Below, in pieces: positions 39,801 through 51,800 of a stretch of 64,000 nucleotides of DNA (positions are counted from its first letter, which is position 1; every line of letters starts with the position of its first letter). Below the pieces are notes generated by a model. The model saw only the letters and a list, made by a program, of their open reading frames with translations, had not been told where the DNA came from and did not search any database. This DNA comes from Paragonimus skrjabini miyazakii (Eukaryota; Platyhelminthes; Trematoda; Plagiorchiida; Troglotrematidae), in assembly GCA_014338405.1 (NCBI GenBank), contig JTDE01000201.1, forward strand, positions 75,980-139,979, written 5' to 3'. Position numbers and translations under genes: made by a program.

Positions 39801-42800
39801 CGAATTACAAGTCGCTAACCGAACCGGTACTGGAATCGAGTACGTGACAGACTGCAATTTGAACCTTCTTGGTATCGACTGGATAGATAAGTTGAACTTA
39901 TCAGACTGATCTATAGACAAGCTTATTAAATCCACTCCTTTTCAAGTACTCAAATTACAGAACTTATCCCAACCACCTCAGCCATGGCCGCATCCAGAAA
40001 AACCATGGTCAGAGCGCCAACGGAAACAAGATGTACGGTTCCAGGTTGACCCGAAGCGACCTACTTACGAAACACCTGAAGGAGAAGGTGTTACGAACGG
40101 CTCGAGACAAAATGATCTCAGTTGGGACGCGCATCACGGCGCTCATCGAAAGGTCAAACAAGTGCACCAGACAGGACATGCATGGACCGAATAACAACCC
40201 TGGAACATGTCATGGGGTGACCAACACAGTCGTCGGTCAAGGCTGAAGCCAAGCCACTGACGCCAAGCTATTGAAGCGAAGCCAATGAAGTCAGCTGCTG
40301 TGTTGATTTCATATATAATGCCCTATTAACAATACACTAGACAACTTTTGTCGTGCCTCATTGCTGAGTCTTTTGCAATCAGTCGGGATAGCTTGAGGTC
40401 GTATTAACCAGCGTTACAACAGGGACATACGTGTGAGAACACTGTTTTGCTTAAAAGTTACATCCTTCCGGATGTAAGGTGTGATGAGTAACAATACACA
40501 TCTGTGCATTGTGTTGATGTGGGAAATGACAGCATCCATCATTTACAATGACGACCTCATGCGTCGTTTAAAAATAGGCCTGAAACCTTCGATGACCACG
40601 GGTTGGTAAATTTTTTTTTACCAGAACTTACTCCACCTTGTTAAAGCTGTATCAACACAAACTCTGATCGTCACAGTTATCCGGACCGAGTGACATCTCA
40701 TAGTTAACTTCACACTACAATATGTATGAAATGTTAGTCTAGGCCTACTTTGAATTGCGTTGAATGTGTATATAGGAGCCAAAAATTGAGCTTTCGATAT
40801 TTCCATTACTCAGAAAAGAATGGTTTGGTAATATGATTATTTCGGAAATATCTGACGAAAACGTTCTATTCACTCCCAAAAACTGTCTGTTGTGTTGGAT
40901 GTCAGTCAAGAAACTGTGTTAGTCTAAATCATGTAAAACTTGAAGTTTATTTTTGTTTATTATTCCATACGTAGGGAGAGGGGTTTCTCAGGATACGAAA
41001 AGCAACAGACTTTATTCTCAGCAACTATGTAAAGGCTTCTTTTGTATAAAAACGGAACTCCATAGAGGTCAGAAGATCACTTTATTATATTCTCTGAGTG
41101 TTTCTTCTCAAAGAATTGGTAGAAATAACCTAATTTTACTGGCTGGCTTCGTTCGGGATTATGATGACTACTCAGTAGAAGTCGAGGATTTGGCTCAGTT
41201 AAATCAAGCGTTATTCTCAGTCGACTGCAGCTTTCGAATTCAGATAGTCTTTCCAACCAGCCTTTTTCGAAAAGAAGCATAGACTCGTGTTTCACTCCCA
41301 ATAGAGCAGCTCGTCAGTACTGCATATCCTTGCCACACCCGCGATTAGAAATCCGGCCATGCGTTCATGAGGCAACCGTGTTTACCACTGCACCATTGAC
41401 CTCACATTAGGCACGACCGAATTATCAGATCTGGACGCTCAACTACTTTCGCTTGTGAGTAATGATCAGGTTGCCCGATCGCCTCGACAGGAGACACATT
41501 TACTGTCTGGCAGCTCCACTTGATAACCCCGGGATTAGGACTTCTGAGACAGATCAAAATCTCCGATCTCATTAAACCTACCAGGCGATCGTCTTTATCG
41601 TTGGTGAGCGGTCGCGGATCTGGTTAATTTCAAATTGAATATCACTCACATTTGAGAGTAACTTTCGCATTGAGATAGACTTTCCAGCCAGTCTCTTCCG
41701 AAAATAAGCATCAGACTTGAGTTTAGCTCTTGGTAGGGCTCGCCAGTAGTGCATATGCTTACCACGACCAAGATCTGATCTCCGACCACTCTTTCTTGAG
41801 CAAACGATGTGAACAACTGCGACACTGACCTCACATTAGGCATGACTGAATTATCATATCTGAACGTTCAACCAGTATCGCTTGTGAGTAATGATGAGGT
41901 TACCCCATCGTCTCAATAGGAGGCAGCTGACTGATGATAACTTCAAACTCATTTCCCATATCTACCACCGCCTCACTGGTAGAAATAAATCAGTAGTCGA
42001 CATTACTGATACGATAGTATGCATCTTTACAACATAATACACTACTACACCGAAATTCAATAATAGTATTACGCATGATCTCCTCAAGTAGTTGAGTCTC
42101 GGCAATGTGTGACCACAAACAAAGGGCAACGTACTATGTGAGACGGTTTTGTTGCAAATTGCATTGCCCAACTTCATTACTTTCAATAATTTCCTGAAAA
42201 CTTAGTTACACCACGGTAACACTCACGTCACTTAGCTAGGTTTGTCGTCGTCGTCGTCGTCGTCGTCTCTCTCTCTCTCTCTCAACCCTTCAGCCGAAGT
42301 TTAATTAATCGAGAAGACTCTAGCTCGGAAACTGAGCATGATTTACAGTTCATAACTTGCTTGTGTATATATTCCGTTCCATCTGCTAGACCATGGTGTT
42401 TTATGTCAATAAACTGGGGAATTAACTAACGGTACACGGAGGGGTAGACGATGAGTAGCATTCTGAACATGTAACAGCTAACTGAAATAAAAAACATACT
42501 TTCCCAGTTACGAATTTGAATAACAAAATCAGAAGACCGGTTCTGCAAGATAGGAGTACCATTTCGTATGTTCTCGTCAGTTGTTACACATAACAGCAGT
42601 GAATGTCAAAAATATTCAAGCAAATTAAGTACATACATCAAGTCAGTGGATACACTAGTCTGTCAATAGTCAGAATCATGACAGATGAAGGTTCATGGTC
42701 AACGGCTTTTTCACACTCAGGAAGGGCTCGTTACGTATGACAAGCATCGTCTCGAGTGTCTTAAGGATGACAGGCTTGTGATGACGCCTCAGCACACGGA

Positions 42801-45800
42801 AAGCGTTCGTCGAGTTGACCACATGATCGGTTTCCAGCACCTGTCTGGCGATCGAAGAAGCTGGCTTGCGCTGTGTGCTGGGGTCGCGTTGGGTCACACC
42901 ACACATCAATGCCTCGATATTATTTGTGTACGTGCTTCTTTACCCTAAGGCGCAGGGATCGATCAGTTCTGCCAATGTACACGCCACCACAGCTACAGGT
43001 GAACTGGTAGATACAGCGTAAATTAAGCAGTACTGTTACCCGCGTCGTAATAAGAGGAAGCGTGAGTTAATTTGTTCGACGGAGTAAACACAGTGTAGCA
43101 GTATTGTACGTCCGTTGGATGACCTGTATCAGTCGTCGCGTTAGAAACGACATTACTGTCTCCTTTGTATGGTAATTGCATGTGCGCCGGTTTCCCCGGA
43201 ACAAACGTCCGTTGTGGGTTTACTACTTTCGACTTGCTATGAAAATCAATAAAACTCAGTGGATAACCGTTGGAGACCAGGGTCTCAGGAATAAATTTCA
43301 AGTCTGTATCTAATGTATCATCCGTAAGTATAGTTTTCGCTCAGTGAAACAGACAACGAAGCAGAGAGCGATTTCATTGCATGAGTGAGAAACTGTTGAA
43401 ATTCAGATCATGTTTTCCTCAGGTAGAATTACGATGTACTGACGAACACATTGTGCCATCCTTTCGTGGCATAATGCTGATATCCATAAAGGCAGGTGTA
43501 TCTTCTTTGTCAAATTCCGGTAACAGCATTGGATTTCGGTGCGAAGAGTTCAATAAATCCAATAGTTTTCTAGTGTCTTGTGCGGATACTGTTATATTAT
43601 CAACAGATCGACGATAAATCGAGATGTCATGCCTTGTATTCGCGAGTCGGAGCTCAATCACAGACATAAATAATTCAGCCAAAATTGATCCAAGAGGTCT
43701 ACCCCATCGAGACTTCGTCTATCTGTTTATATCCCATGTTTCGAAAATAAAAGTGGGTATTTTCAGTACACAATAATATCAGGATATTGGTTGGGACAAG
43801 AAGCTTTATGTTGAGCCAGTGCAAAGTCACAGATAAATTTGACCGCTTCCCTTAATCGCACATTTGCGAAAAACGAATTTACAACAAGTAAGCATATAAC
43901 TTTTCCTTTCAAGTCAGCATTGTTTAGAATTTTACACATTTCAAACGTATCTTTCAGACAAAATTTTAAAGCGACTGTGCGAACTGGCTGTAAAACATCC
44001 GCTAACCACTTGACCAGTCTGTGATAGGGCGAACCCGCTATCGCAAGGATTGGCTGGAAGGGCGTTTGCGGTTTGTGAATCTTTGGTAAACCGTATAATT
44101 GCAGAGTCGTACCACCAATAGGTTTCATATACTTGGATTGTCTTTCGGTAAGGTACCCATGTAAAAGTAAAGTCTGCAACTCACAGCAAATGTGTTTCTC
44201 CACCAGCATTATGTTGTCAGGTTGGCTGTCCAGTAGAAACTTTGTGTTATCTGAAAGGATGACATTCATTTTCTCCACATATTTCTGTTTGTCCGACACA
44301 ACAGCTCCACAACCTTCATCAGGTTTTAAAACAGTTACACCCTTCCAGTTTGCTAGTCTCCTGTAGATTTGACAGTGTTCACTCCGGAGTAAACATTTTT
44401 GTTGGCTGCGAGCACTCAAAAATTAATGTGACAAATCCGCCATTCTAACCTTAAACCAACTGTGGTTGTTCTCAGATGTGGGTGCCAGCTCCAATGACAG
44501 ACTGGTGTATAGATTGACTTGGTTTGAGCTTATTCTGTTTAAATACTTTGACGTTCACCGCTGTTTTGTGTAGCAACTGACGAGAACATACGAAATGGTA
44601 CTACTATCTTACAAAACCGGTATTCTGATTTCGTTATTCAAACCAACTAAAAGTCTGCATGTTAACTGTTTAAATGGCTGCAAGTTCATGCCAAACAATA
44701 AAAGAATCCTGCTTCTTGAGGCTCCCGTTACGCACTCATTGATGCAGTCCAATGCAAGAGGTTAGATACAAAAATTGCTAGTCAAATATTACAATACATT
44801 TGGTATGGTTGTTTCTCAACAGCCGTGACTTGCAAACGTTGAGTATGCACAACTACTCTGATTATTCTACTGCTAGAAATGGGAAAGTTACGTCGAAAGA
44901 TGGTAAAAATGATTCAATCTGAAAAAGTCTGCCTTGGGTGTACGAGGAAGCTGAAGAAGGTATTTAACCAAAACACCGTTGTTCGCTTTCGTGTAGCAAA
45001 CAGTATGCACAAAAATGGTGTTGAGAAACTGTTGTAACTGGTTGTACGGCCTGATCATATTCATTGGGTTTGTGACTAGCAACCAAGCAAGGTCAAAAGG
45101 AATGGATCAGACAAAAGTCCAGACAGTACAGTCTAAGCGTGTAGTCGGAATAACAACAACAGTTGTCAATAGGGCTTAAGTCGATCGTGAAGACCGGAGC
45201 AGTGCACGACCATGGCGGGGGTGAAGGTCATTCACAAGTGAGCTTTGTTAGTCTTCTGGTCAGTGTTTTCGGGGAACTGGCGACTTCCCTGACAGAAACC
45301 TGAAGGGCAGTCAGTTGGCCCATAAGAGCATCGAATTCTTGTTTTAGCTTGGGGTTTGAGCCGACCATAAATATACAGGTTTATACGAAGTTTTTAACCA
45401 GATGAAACTGGGGACTAATGGTAAGCTAATGTAAGTACCTAGGTGTTGTTGATTATGAAGAACTCCAAATGAATATTATCTGACTTGCGTTAACCAGGTT
45501 TGATAGAAAACTACTGTGCCCTATATGAGTCATATGTATAATATGTATCATGTGTATCATACATGTATCGGGTGACATCGTTAGTATTGACAACAATTGT
45601 TGACACAGATGCCCAATTGCTATTCAGTCATGGTTGCCACTGAAGTTTACCCGGTCAGTAGTATTCGAAGAGGGTAATTGAATGGCTAGGTAGAAAGTTA
45701 ATGTATAATCTTGTTCATGACACAAACTTCAGTCAATGAAAGACAAAACCAAGAATACTTACTTGGCATTGAAGTCATCCGCTGAGAGGTTATAGTAGAA

Positions 45801-48800
45801 AGCGTCTATCAATTCATAATCTGACATCGCTTTGTCAATTCCTTCTTGTCGTTCTTCCAATTTTTCCGGAATTGTTGCGATCCATTCTCGCATTTCAGTA
45901 AGCTCCTCAATAGAGTTCGGTTTTTCGTAGAGACGAGCAGCAATGACCCTGAATTCATCAGATGCCTTTGCCATGAAAGAAGAAGTTCAAGGATAGTGTC
46001 CGTCAGCTTTCAATAGACCAACTGGAGAAATTTGACGTCATGCCTGTAACTCGAACATTCCTAAATATTGTTCTAGTATGCAGTCAGCATTAACTGCTTA
46101 CTACACCTTTGACACCCCTTTGTAATTTTTCAAATTTATACATATCACGTGGAAGTAACTGATCGTCTACTTTCAACTAGGATAAGAAAACACTTAATGC
46201 TGCCTACATAGGCAACTGTCTCGAGCGTTCATCACTTCTAGTGATGAACGTCACTGTTGAGGTGAGCGGCGACCCGAGCCACAGTACCTTTTGGTCAGGC
46301 TCATGGCTGTTATGATGATGATGATGATGATGATTGTTCATATGTATCATAGTTCTGCCAGTATAAATTCAGGTAACTGATGTTGAGCTGTACCGCCTAT
46401 GCGGCTCACATGCTGCAGATCCGCAGGTTTGTCCTCGTCAATATATAGATTATTAACAAGCCCGTGTTAATAATAACGAAAGCTTTGTCGAGTGATTTCT
46501 TTAGATGTGGTCATTGCTGAACATTTACACCTGAACACAAGGATATGTTGGCAATCCAGCAGTATTCGTAAATAAGCTGAACTAAAGTGGTTGGTAAAAA
46601 TGTCGACCTACTTTGGATATGATATGCTGTTTTTCACCGAAAGGTAGAACATATTCAAGGTTTTCAACACCCTTTCAGACCTTGCTTACTTCAGATACAG
46701 ACAAAAAGGCGGTTAATTAGGACGAGAATGCAGTAGTGTGCATTGTGAATTTGCTTCACACATTCAATTGTATTGTGCAAACCTGGTTACAAGAATAACA
46801 CAGTTGTTGATTTCAATCGGTGATCCAATCAACAGGTTGTCTCAAACATTTGTATTAACTGCTGACATTGGCGTTCTTATTGTGCCATATCTCTTGGCTA
46901 CTTATTAGTAATAGGTAGCCATCGGCTGTAAGGTAAATGACGTATTTCCACCTTTTAGAAGAGACCCAATTGTGAAAAACCAGGGCCTCAGCTGGATACA
47001 AAATAGCGAGAGACACAACACTCCCAAACGCGGCATACACTCTACCAGGTGAGCTACAAAGTCACGCCGGGGACTCGGAAACTCCACATTTGGACTGTGT
47101 TATATACCAGTCCTACTGTCTCACATGAGACCCACCAAATGATCCAGAAGATCGATTGACCTGACAGGATTTCTCGCACAGTTCACGCTGGAATCCACCA
47201 CAGCCACTACTGAGCAATTAACTCATGTTACTAATGAGTTTTTTCGAAGACGTGGTAATTTAGAGGGGACAAGATTGTGAGCAGTCCAGTCGAAGCCCTG
47301 GTTTTTCAAACTTGGGTCTGTTCTAAATTAATTTTTTTGCCATACTACTCATTAGTACTCCTATCTGTTGCACATCGATTCTTTCTTGCTGTATGTTTCG
47401 GGGACTTCGGATCAAGCTGTCTACCATTTGTACGTGTCAGAAGCTAAATGCTTCAGTCGTCAAAGGCCACAATTAAACTCTCTCAATTTCTTCAGTGGAA
47501 GGAAAACATAACTAATAAGCTGTTGCAGCAGTAAACATGCCATAATGCCATGAAGTTGACTTACGTTAGCCGAAAGTTTATTAGAATGCATGGATTACGA
47601 AAATTGTGAACGTTATTTAAGTACCAACGATTTAAGTGTCGATCGTTTATCAAAATCCGTCAGCGAGAATTTTGTATTTGTACCGCAGGTAAGAATGCGA
47701 TTTTTGAATACTCACTGTCTTATTCAGAAGTTTCTATGAAGCCCGACTTTTCAAAGACAAGGATAGAAAAACGATTCGTACCTGATCCGCTTGTTTGCGT
47801 AGTTGCCGAGCCAACAAATCCAACAGAGCAGCTACAAGCGCCTTGCATTTTTTGATCAAGTTTTGCCGTACCGGTTCTGTGTTTACATAGAATGGCCCGA
47901 TAATAATAGAACTTGGAATTGTAGATTCAACCAGTTCTTTCTCCTCGAGTTGTTTTTCCACTTGCAGCTTGATTTCCAACGCACTTTGGTTCTGAGTTTC
48001 GTACACTCTTTTGAAATAATAGTAACAATTTATCAAATAGTATCTGGATTCAATATTGATATTGAACAAAATAATTTCAAGAACTACTGAGTCAACAGGT
48101 AATTTTCACAAATATCGCAACGTGAAAAAATAGGATTCACTTGTCTATTACCTGTAAAGTGAATAGGAAGCACACTATTGCCAGGGATCGAGCTCACGGT
48201 ATTTAATCAAAATGTACTGATATGGGTCGAATCCAGTTATATTGTTGTGTCGAAGTGAACACTGTTCATTCATATACTGGCTAACCTTACCGCAAAGGGG
48301 AATCAAGAATCAAAGAAATAAACGGACGGATGGCAAAGAAGACATGAAGTCAACTATCTCGACTGACGACCTCCAAGATGCCGCAGAGCCGGAACACAGT
48401 GTTTTAAAAATCAGAGTCTCAGCGAACTAGAGAGTGTGCTGCCGGATACCATAAAAAGTCACAGGTATGACTTCATGAAACATTAGCCTGTGTCTGAAAC
48501 AGGTCATACAGTGTACTTGTAGTATAAGCATTCAGCCGTCTACTGTGAAAATTCGAGTTTGGCTTTGTGAAGTAGATTGACATTCAGCCATTAGTCCGAA
48601 AGAATTTCCTGTTTCACTGAAAGTCTGCTGAAGTTAGAGATTAAATTAGCCGAAATTGTTTTGACATGTTGAACTCATTTTGCTTCAACTCCAAACCAAT
48701 TCAGTAACGTTTATCATTCCGTCACAATCATGGAGTTATTGCGTGAGTACTGATTTCCACTTGCATTACAAAGTTTGTAACATCTGATATCTGATTAATT

Positions 48801-51800
48801 ACTTCTACTATCAAAAGCAATCAGTGATGAATAGGAATCAGGACGGTAGTTTTAAAAATGATAATGTTAAATCTTCAGAAACCATTTACGTTTTAAAAAA
48901 ATAAGCTTCACATGACTAATGGCTTCAAGTTTAATACCTGTCTACTTCCCGATCTACCCGATCTGAAGCAGGCTGCAGGACTAACTGAATTATAGGTAAT
49001 TGTTATAACTAATGCAATTCCATTCACTTTCATCACGCCTAACTACAACCATTGTCATGTGATAATATGATGGTTTTACGTTTGTATGGCGCCACAGAAA
49101 AGATGAAGATGCGTTAGTTGTTCTCTTCGTCGCCGCGGTATCACCGATCTATTACATCTAGTAGACGAATGAACATCACTCAGAACATAACGAGTTGTTT
49201 CACTGTGTGTTCATGTTTCGTTTAAAACTGAGGGTTTCAGAAACAGGAGTAATTGATTCTTGCTGAAAACAATATGAACCAGAAATAAAGAACCAAATGA
49301 TCAACCAGTAATTGTCAACAAGTAACTGGAAATGTCTGGAAAGAGATACAATTACCAAACAACAGCACTGTACAACGTGCCCATCAAACTACCTGAGAAA
49401 GTCACTGAAAAGAATAAAAAAACGACTTCATCAGTAGACAAATATATCAAGTTTAGATAATAAAAATAGTGTGTTAAGCGTATGACCATACGATCAGTTT
49501 ATTTACCTAGGCTATTTAAAATAAATGTACACATTACCTGGACAACCGTAACCTCTAAATCATTTATGATTTTAAGACAGATGGGGTTTCTGTGTACATC
49601 TTGAAAATGGTTTTTGTCATATTCACCGACATGAGGCTCCCGTTAGTAAATTACTCTCAAACTAAGTATTTTGTTCTGATTCCAGCAGGATACGTGACGG
49701 GCGTTCACAAAACCGGTCATGCGTTCTAGACGTATTTCAACCAAGAAACACACTACTTGGTCTAACAGAAAACCTTTTTCTTAGCCAGATATCTTGAAAG
49801 AAAATAAATAAGAAAATTTAAATTCAGTTCGAAAGGAAAGATTCGGTCACTAAATTCTCGATCAGTAATCGAAAAATTAAAACTGTGATCTATTTCGAAT
49901 GGTTCTAGAACACTTTGTGTATATCTCATAGCGATTAGTGTGAAATGACTCCTTGAGTTGAAATTGACGGTTTGTCAAGGAGTATGAACACATTATGTTT
50001 GTCCTATTGGGAATATAATTCCAAGCGTCAAAAAACCCGTTTTTACTGGAAAGCTTTATTCAGCAACGAAAATCAAACCGGGTATTTGTCATACGGGAAA
50101 TGACGTCTAGTTTTGAATACCTATGCTCACCACAAGGTATCCCGGCCCACTTACTTCAGATAAGCATTGATATCCAACAGCGTTAAATCCATAAACTTGT
50201 CATATTTTTTAGCATATGCTTCCATTGGAATCAGAGACATGGCCAGGTATTCTCTCAATTTCTGACGTAAATTTTCTACCGGTGGTTCACGAATCCCGAC
50301 TGCTTCAAGCAGTGGGTTTTCTGCACAACTGATTCCTTCCATTACAAACTGAAAAGGATGAGATCAGAGTAAAATAACCAGTTATTATAGCTATACACCA
50401 TCTCGATTCTCATGAAAAAAATAAGGCAGTGGGTTTTATGATGCAAAAATTTCCCACCTCAACAATGGTTTGGGATCCAAGTCAGTGTGCACAAGGAATT
50501 CGCAGATAGTGTGTTAATCCCTATTTTTACAGTACGTTACACGTAATATAAAGTGTGCAATCAGAACATTCTTCAAAAATCACATGAAATCTATAACCCA
50601 AAATACATACAATCAGAACAAGACGTATTGTTTAGCATCTTAGGATATAAAGGTCATCCTCGAAATCGCTCAGTATGAACAGGATAAAAAGTAATGCACC
50701 GATAATGAAAATCACCTAATAGGTGCTGTTTAAAAGAGATATCGGTGGCAACCTGTTCATCAAGTAGGTCAACTGTGTAATGCAAGCACAAACGCGTGCA
50801 ATGCAGACACATGGATCATTTTTTATTCCACAGCTCGGGTACTAAAACTAAAGCAGCTCCGAACCAAACCGAATTGTATTTACGAACGGAAAAAGTGAAA
50901 AGACCGAATTATCGAGCGCCCTTTAGAACTGTAAGTTTCATAGTGAGTTGTTTTACATACGTTTAAGATTTCATTACTTGACCTTGTTGGAAGCAACTTA
51001 GTTTTATTAAGCACATACACTGTATGTTCGTTCTAATATGCGACAGAATGCTATTAGATACACAACGCAAACTAGGTATGAAGATGTGCAGAAGAAACAT
51101 CAGTCGAAAGTTCTTAGTAATGCTAAGAGCAAGTATATGTTATCTTATCGTCAGTCTACCCTGAGTAGATTCGTATTGGCTGTCAATCCAATAAATGTCT
51201 ATATAACACTCCCATCAGTTATATGCGATGTAAGTAGAGGAGATGACCAATTGATAGATCACTGTTAGGTGGCTAGTAACTGTTGGATGTTAAGTTGAAA
51301 TATGTACCTAGCACTTCTAACTTGTTAAGTATAAACGAGAATGTATACAGTCATGGGATGTGATAAGCAGACGAATTACCCAAACATCCTTCTCTTCTTT
51401 AAAACAAAACTACTGTAAAAAGATGTAACAATGAACCGTTTACATCCTAATGAATGAATAGATCTAATAGGTCTATCACAAGGCCGGTAATAAAATAAAC
51501 AAATATCTAAGCATACACTTAATCATCGCTATACCCATAGGACTCATTCAAAATGAAAAAGAAATCACTGAAGTGTAGACTTATAGAGAAGGACAGTTTT
51601 GATGGTTTAAGTGAAGTAAATTTCCATGCTCTACTACCACAAGTAGGTCATTTGAGGGCCAAATATTATCTGGCTATCCAAATTCGGACGGGAGCACTCA
51701 AAGTGAGCGGAATTCAAACACGTGACCATGCCGTTTGTAGTCGGCCTCGTTGATAACAGCTTCGCAAGGGGTAGAATGGTAATCAGTTATCGTAGCTCAC

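Larger units (their letters stand above)
39341..40418 (+). mobile_element. Ty3/gypsy LTR retrotransposon, internally deleted
   Basis: A 40-nt 5' LTR stub (39341-39380) runs straight into gag zinc-knuckle sequence. The frame 39316-39909 encodes two CCHC-type knuckles (CWQCGDWHYVKFC and CSVCHHRGHKETHC, 39397-39495) and an aspartic protease with the LDTASD active site near 39664-39681. After the stop at 39908, degraded sequence jumps to PQPWPHPEKPWS (about 39978-40013), which in this family sits just before the integrase core, then to a pol C-terminus next to the 3' LTR. RT, RNase H and the integrase core are missing, so the copy cannot move by itself. The methionine at 39316 lies outside the element. 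Confidence 0.85.
42513..44642 (-). mobile_element. Penelope-like element with RT and GIY-YIG, inverted terminal repeats, inactive
   Basis: Minus-strand reading in order: RT start (44419-43763) with KPDEGCGAVVSDKQKYVEKM, TTLQLYGLPKIHKP, LAIAGSPYHRLVKWLADVL and LKDTFEMC; then QIDEVSMG (about 43715) with a frame change before RPLGSILAELF; then 43682-43419 with the catalytic motif as SVDN in place of the usual VDD; a linker with NGYPLSFIDFH and PYKG (43301-43023); and a GIY-YIG nuclease CSCGGVYIGRTDRS (42945-43010) followed by SSIARQVLETDHVV. The order RT then GIY-YIG defines Penelope-like elements. Frameshifts, stops and loss of the second catalytic aspartate show that it is dead. Confidence 0.9.
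36940..45762 (-). other. 8.8-kb DNAH1-like intron, transposon-rich
   Basis: Hosts an inverted SINE family A pair with a nested insertion (36989-38035), a deleted Ty3/gypsy element (39341-40418), a tandem SINE A dimer (41225-41930), a TCG/TC microsatellite (42244-42283) and a Penelope-like element with terminal inverted repeats (42513-44642). The stretches 38036-39340, 40419-41224 and 44643-45762 hold nothing I can name. Confidence 0.7.
45966..47781 (-). other. 1.8-kb DNAH1-like intron
   Basis: Contains a short perfect hairpin at 46226-46250, an (ATG)n tract at 46310-46335 and a family B element at 46951-47330. Otherwise unremarkable. Confidence 0.65.
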
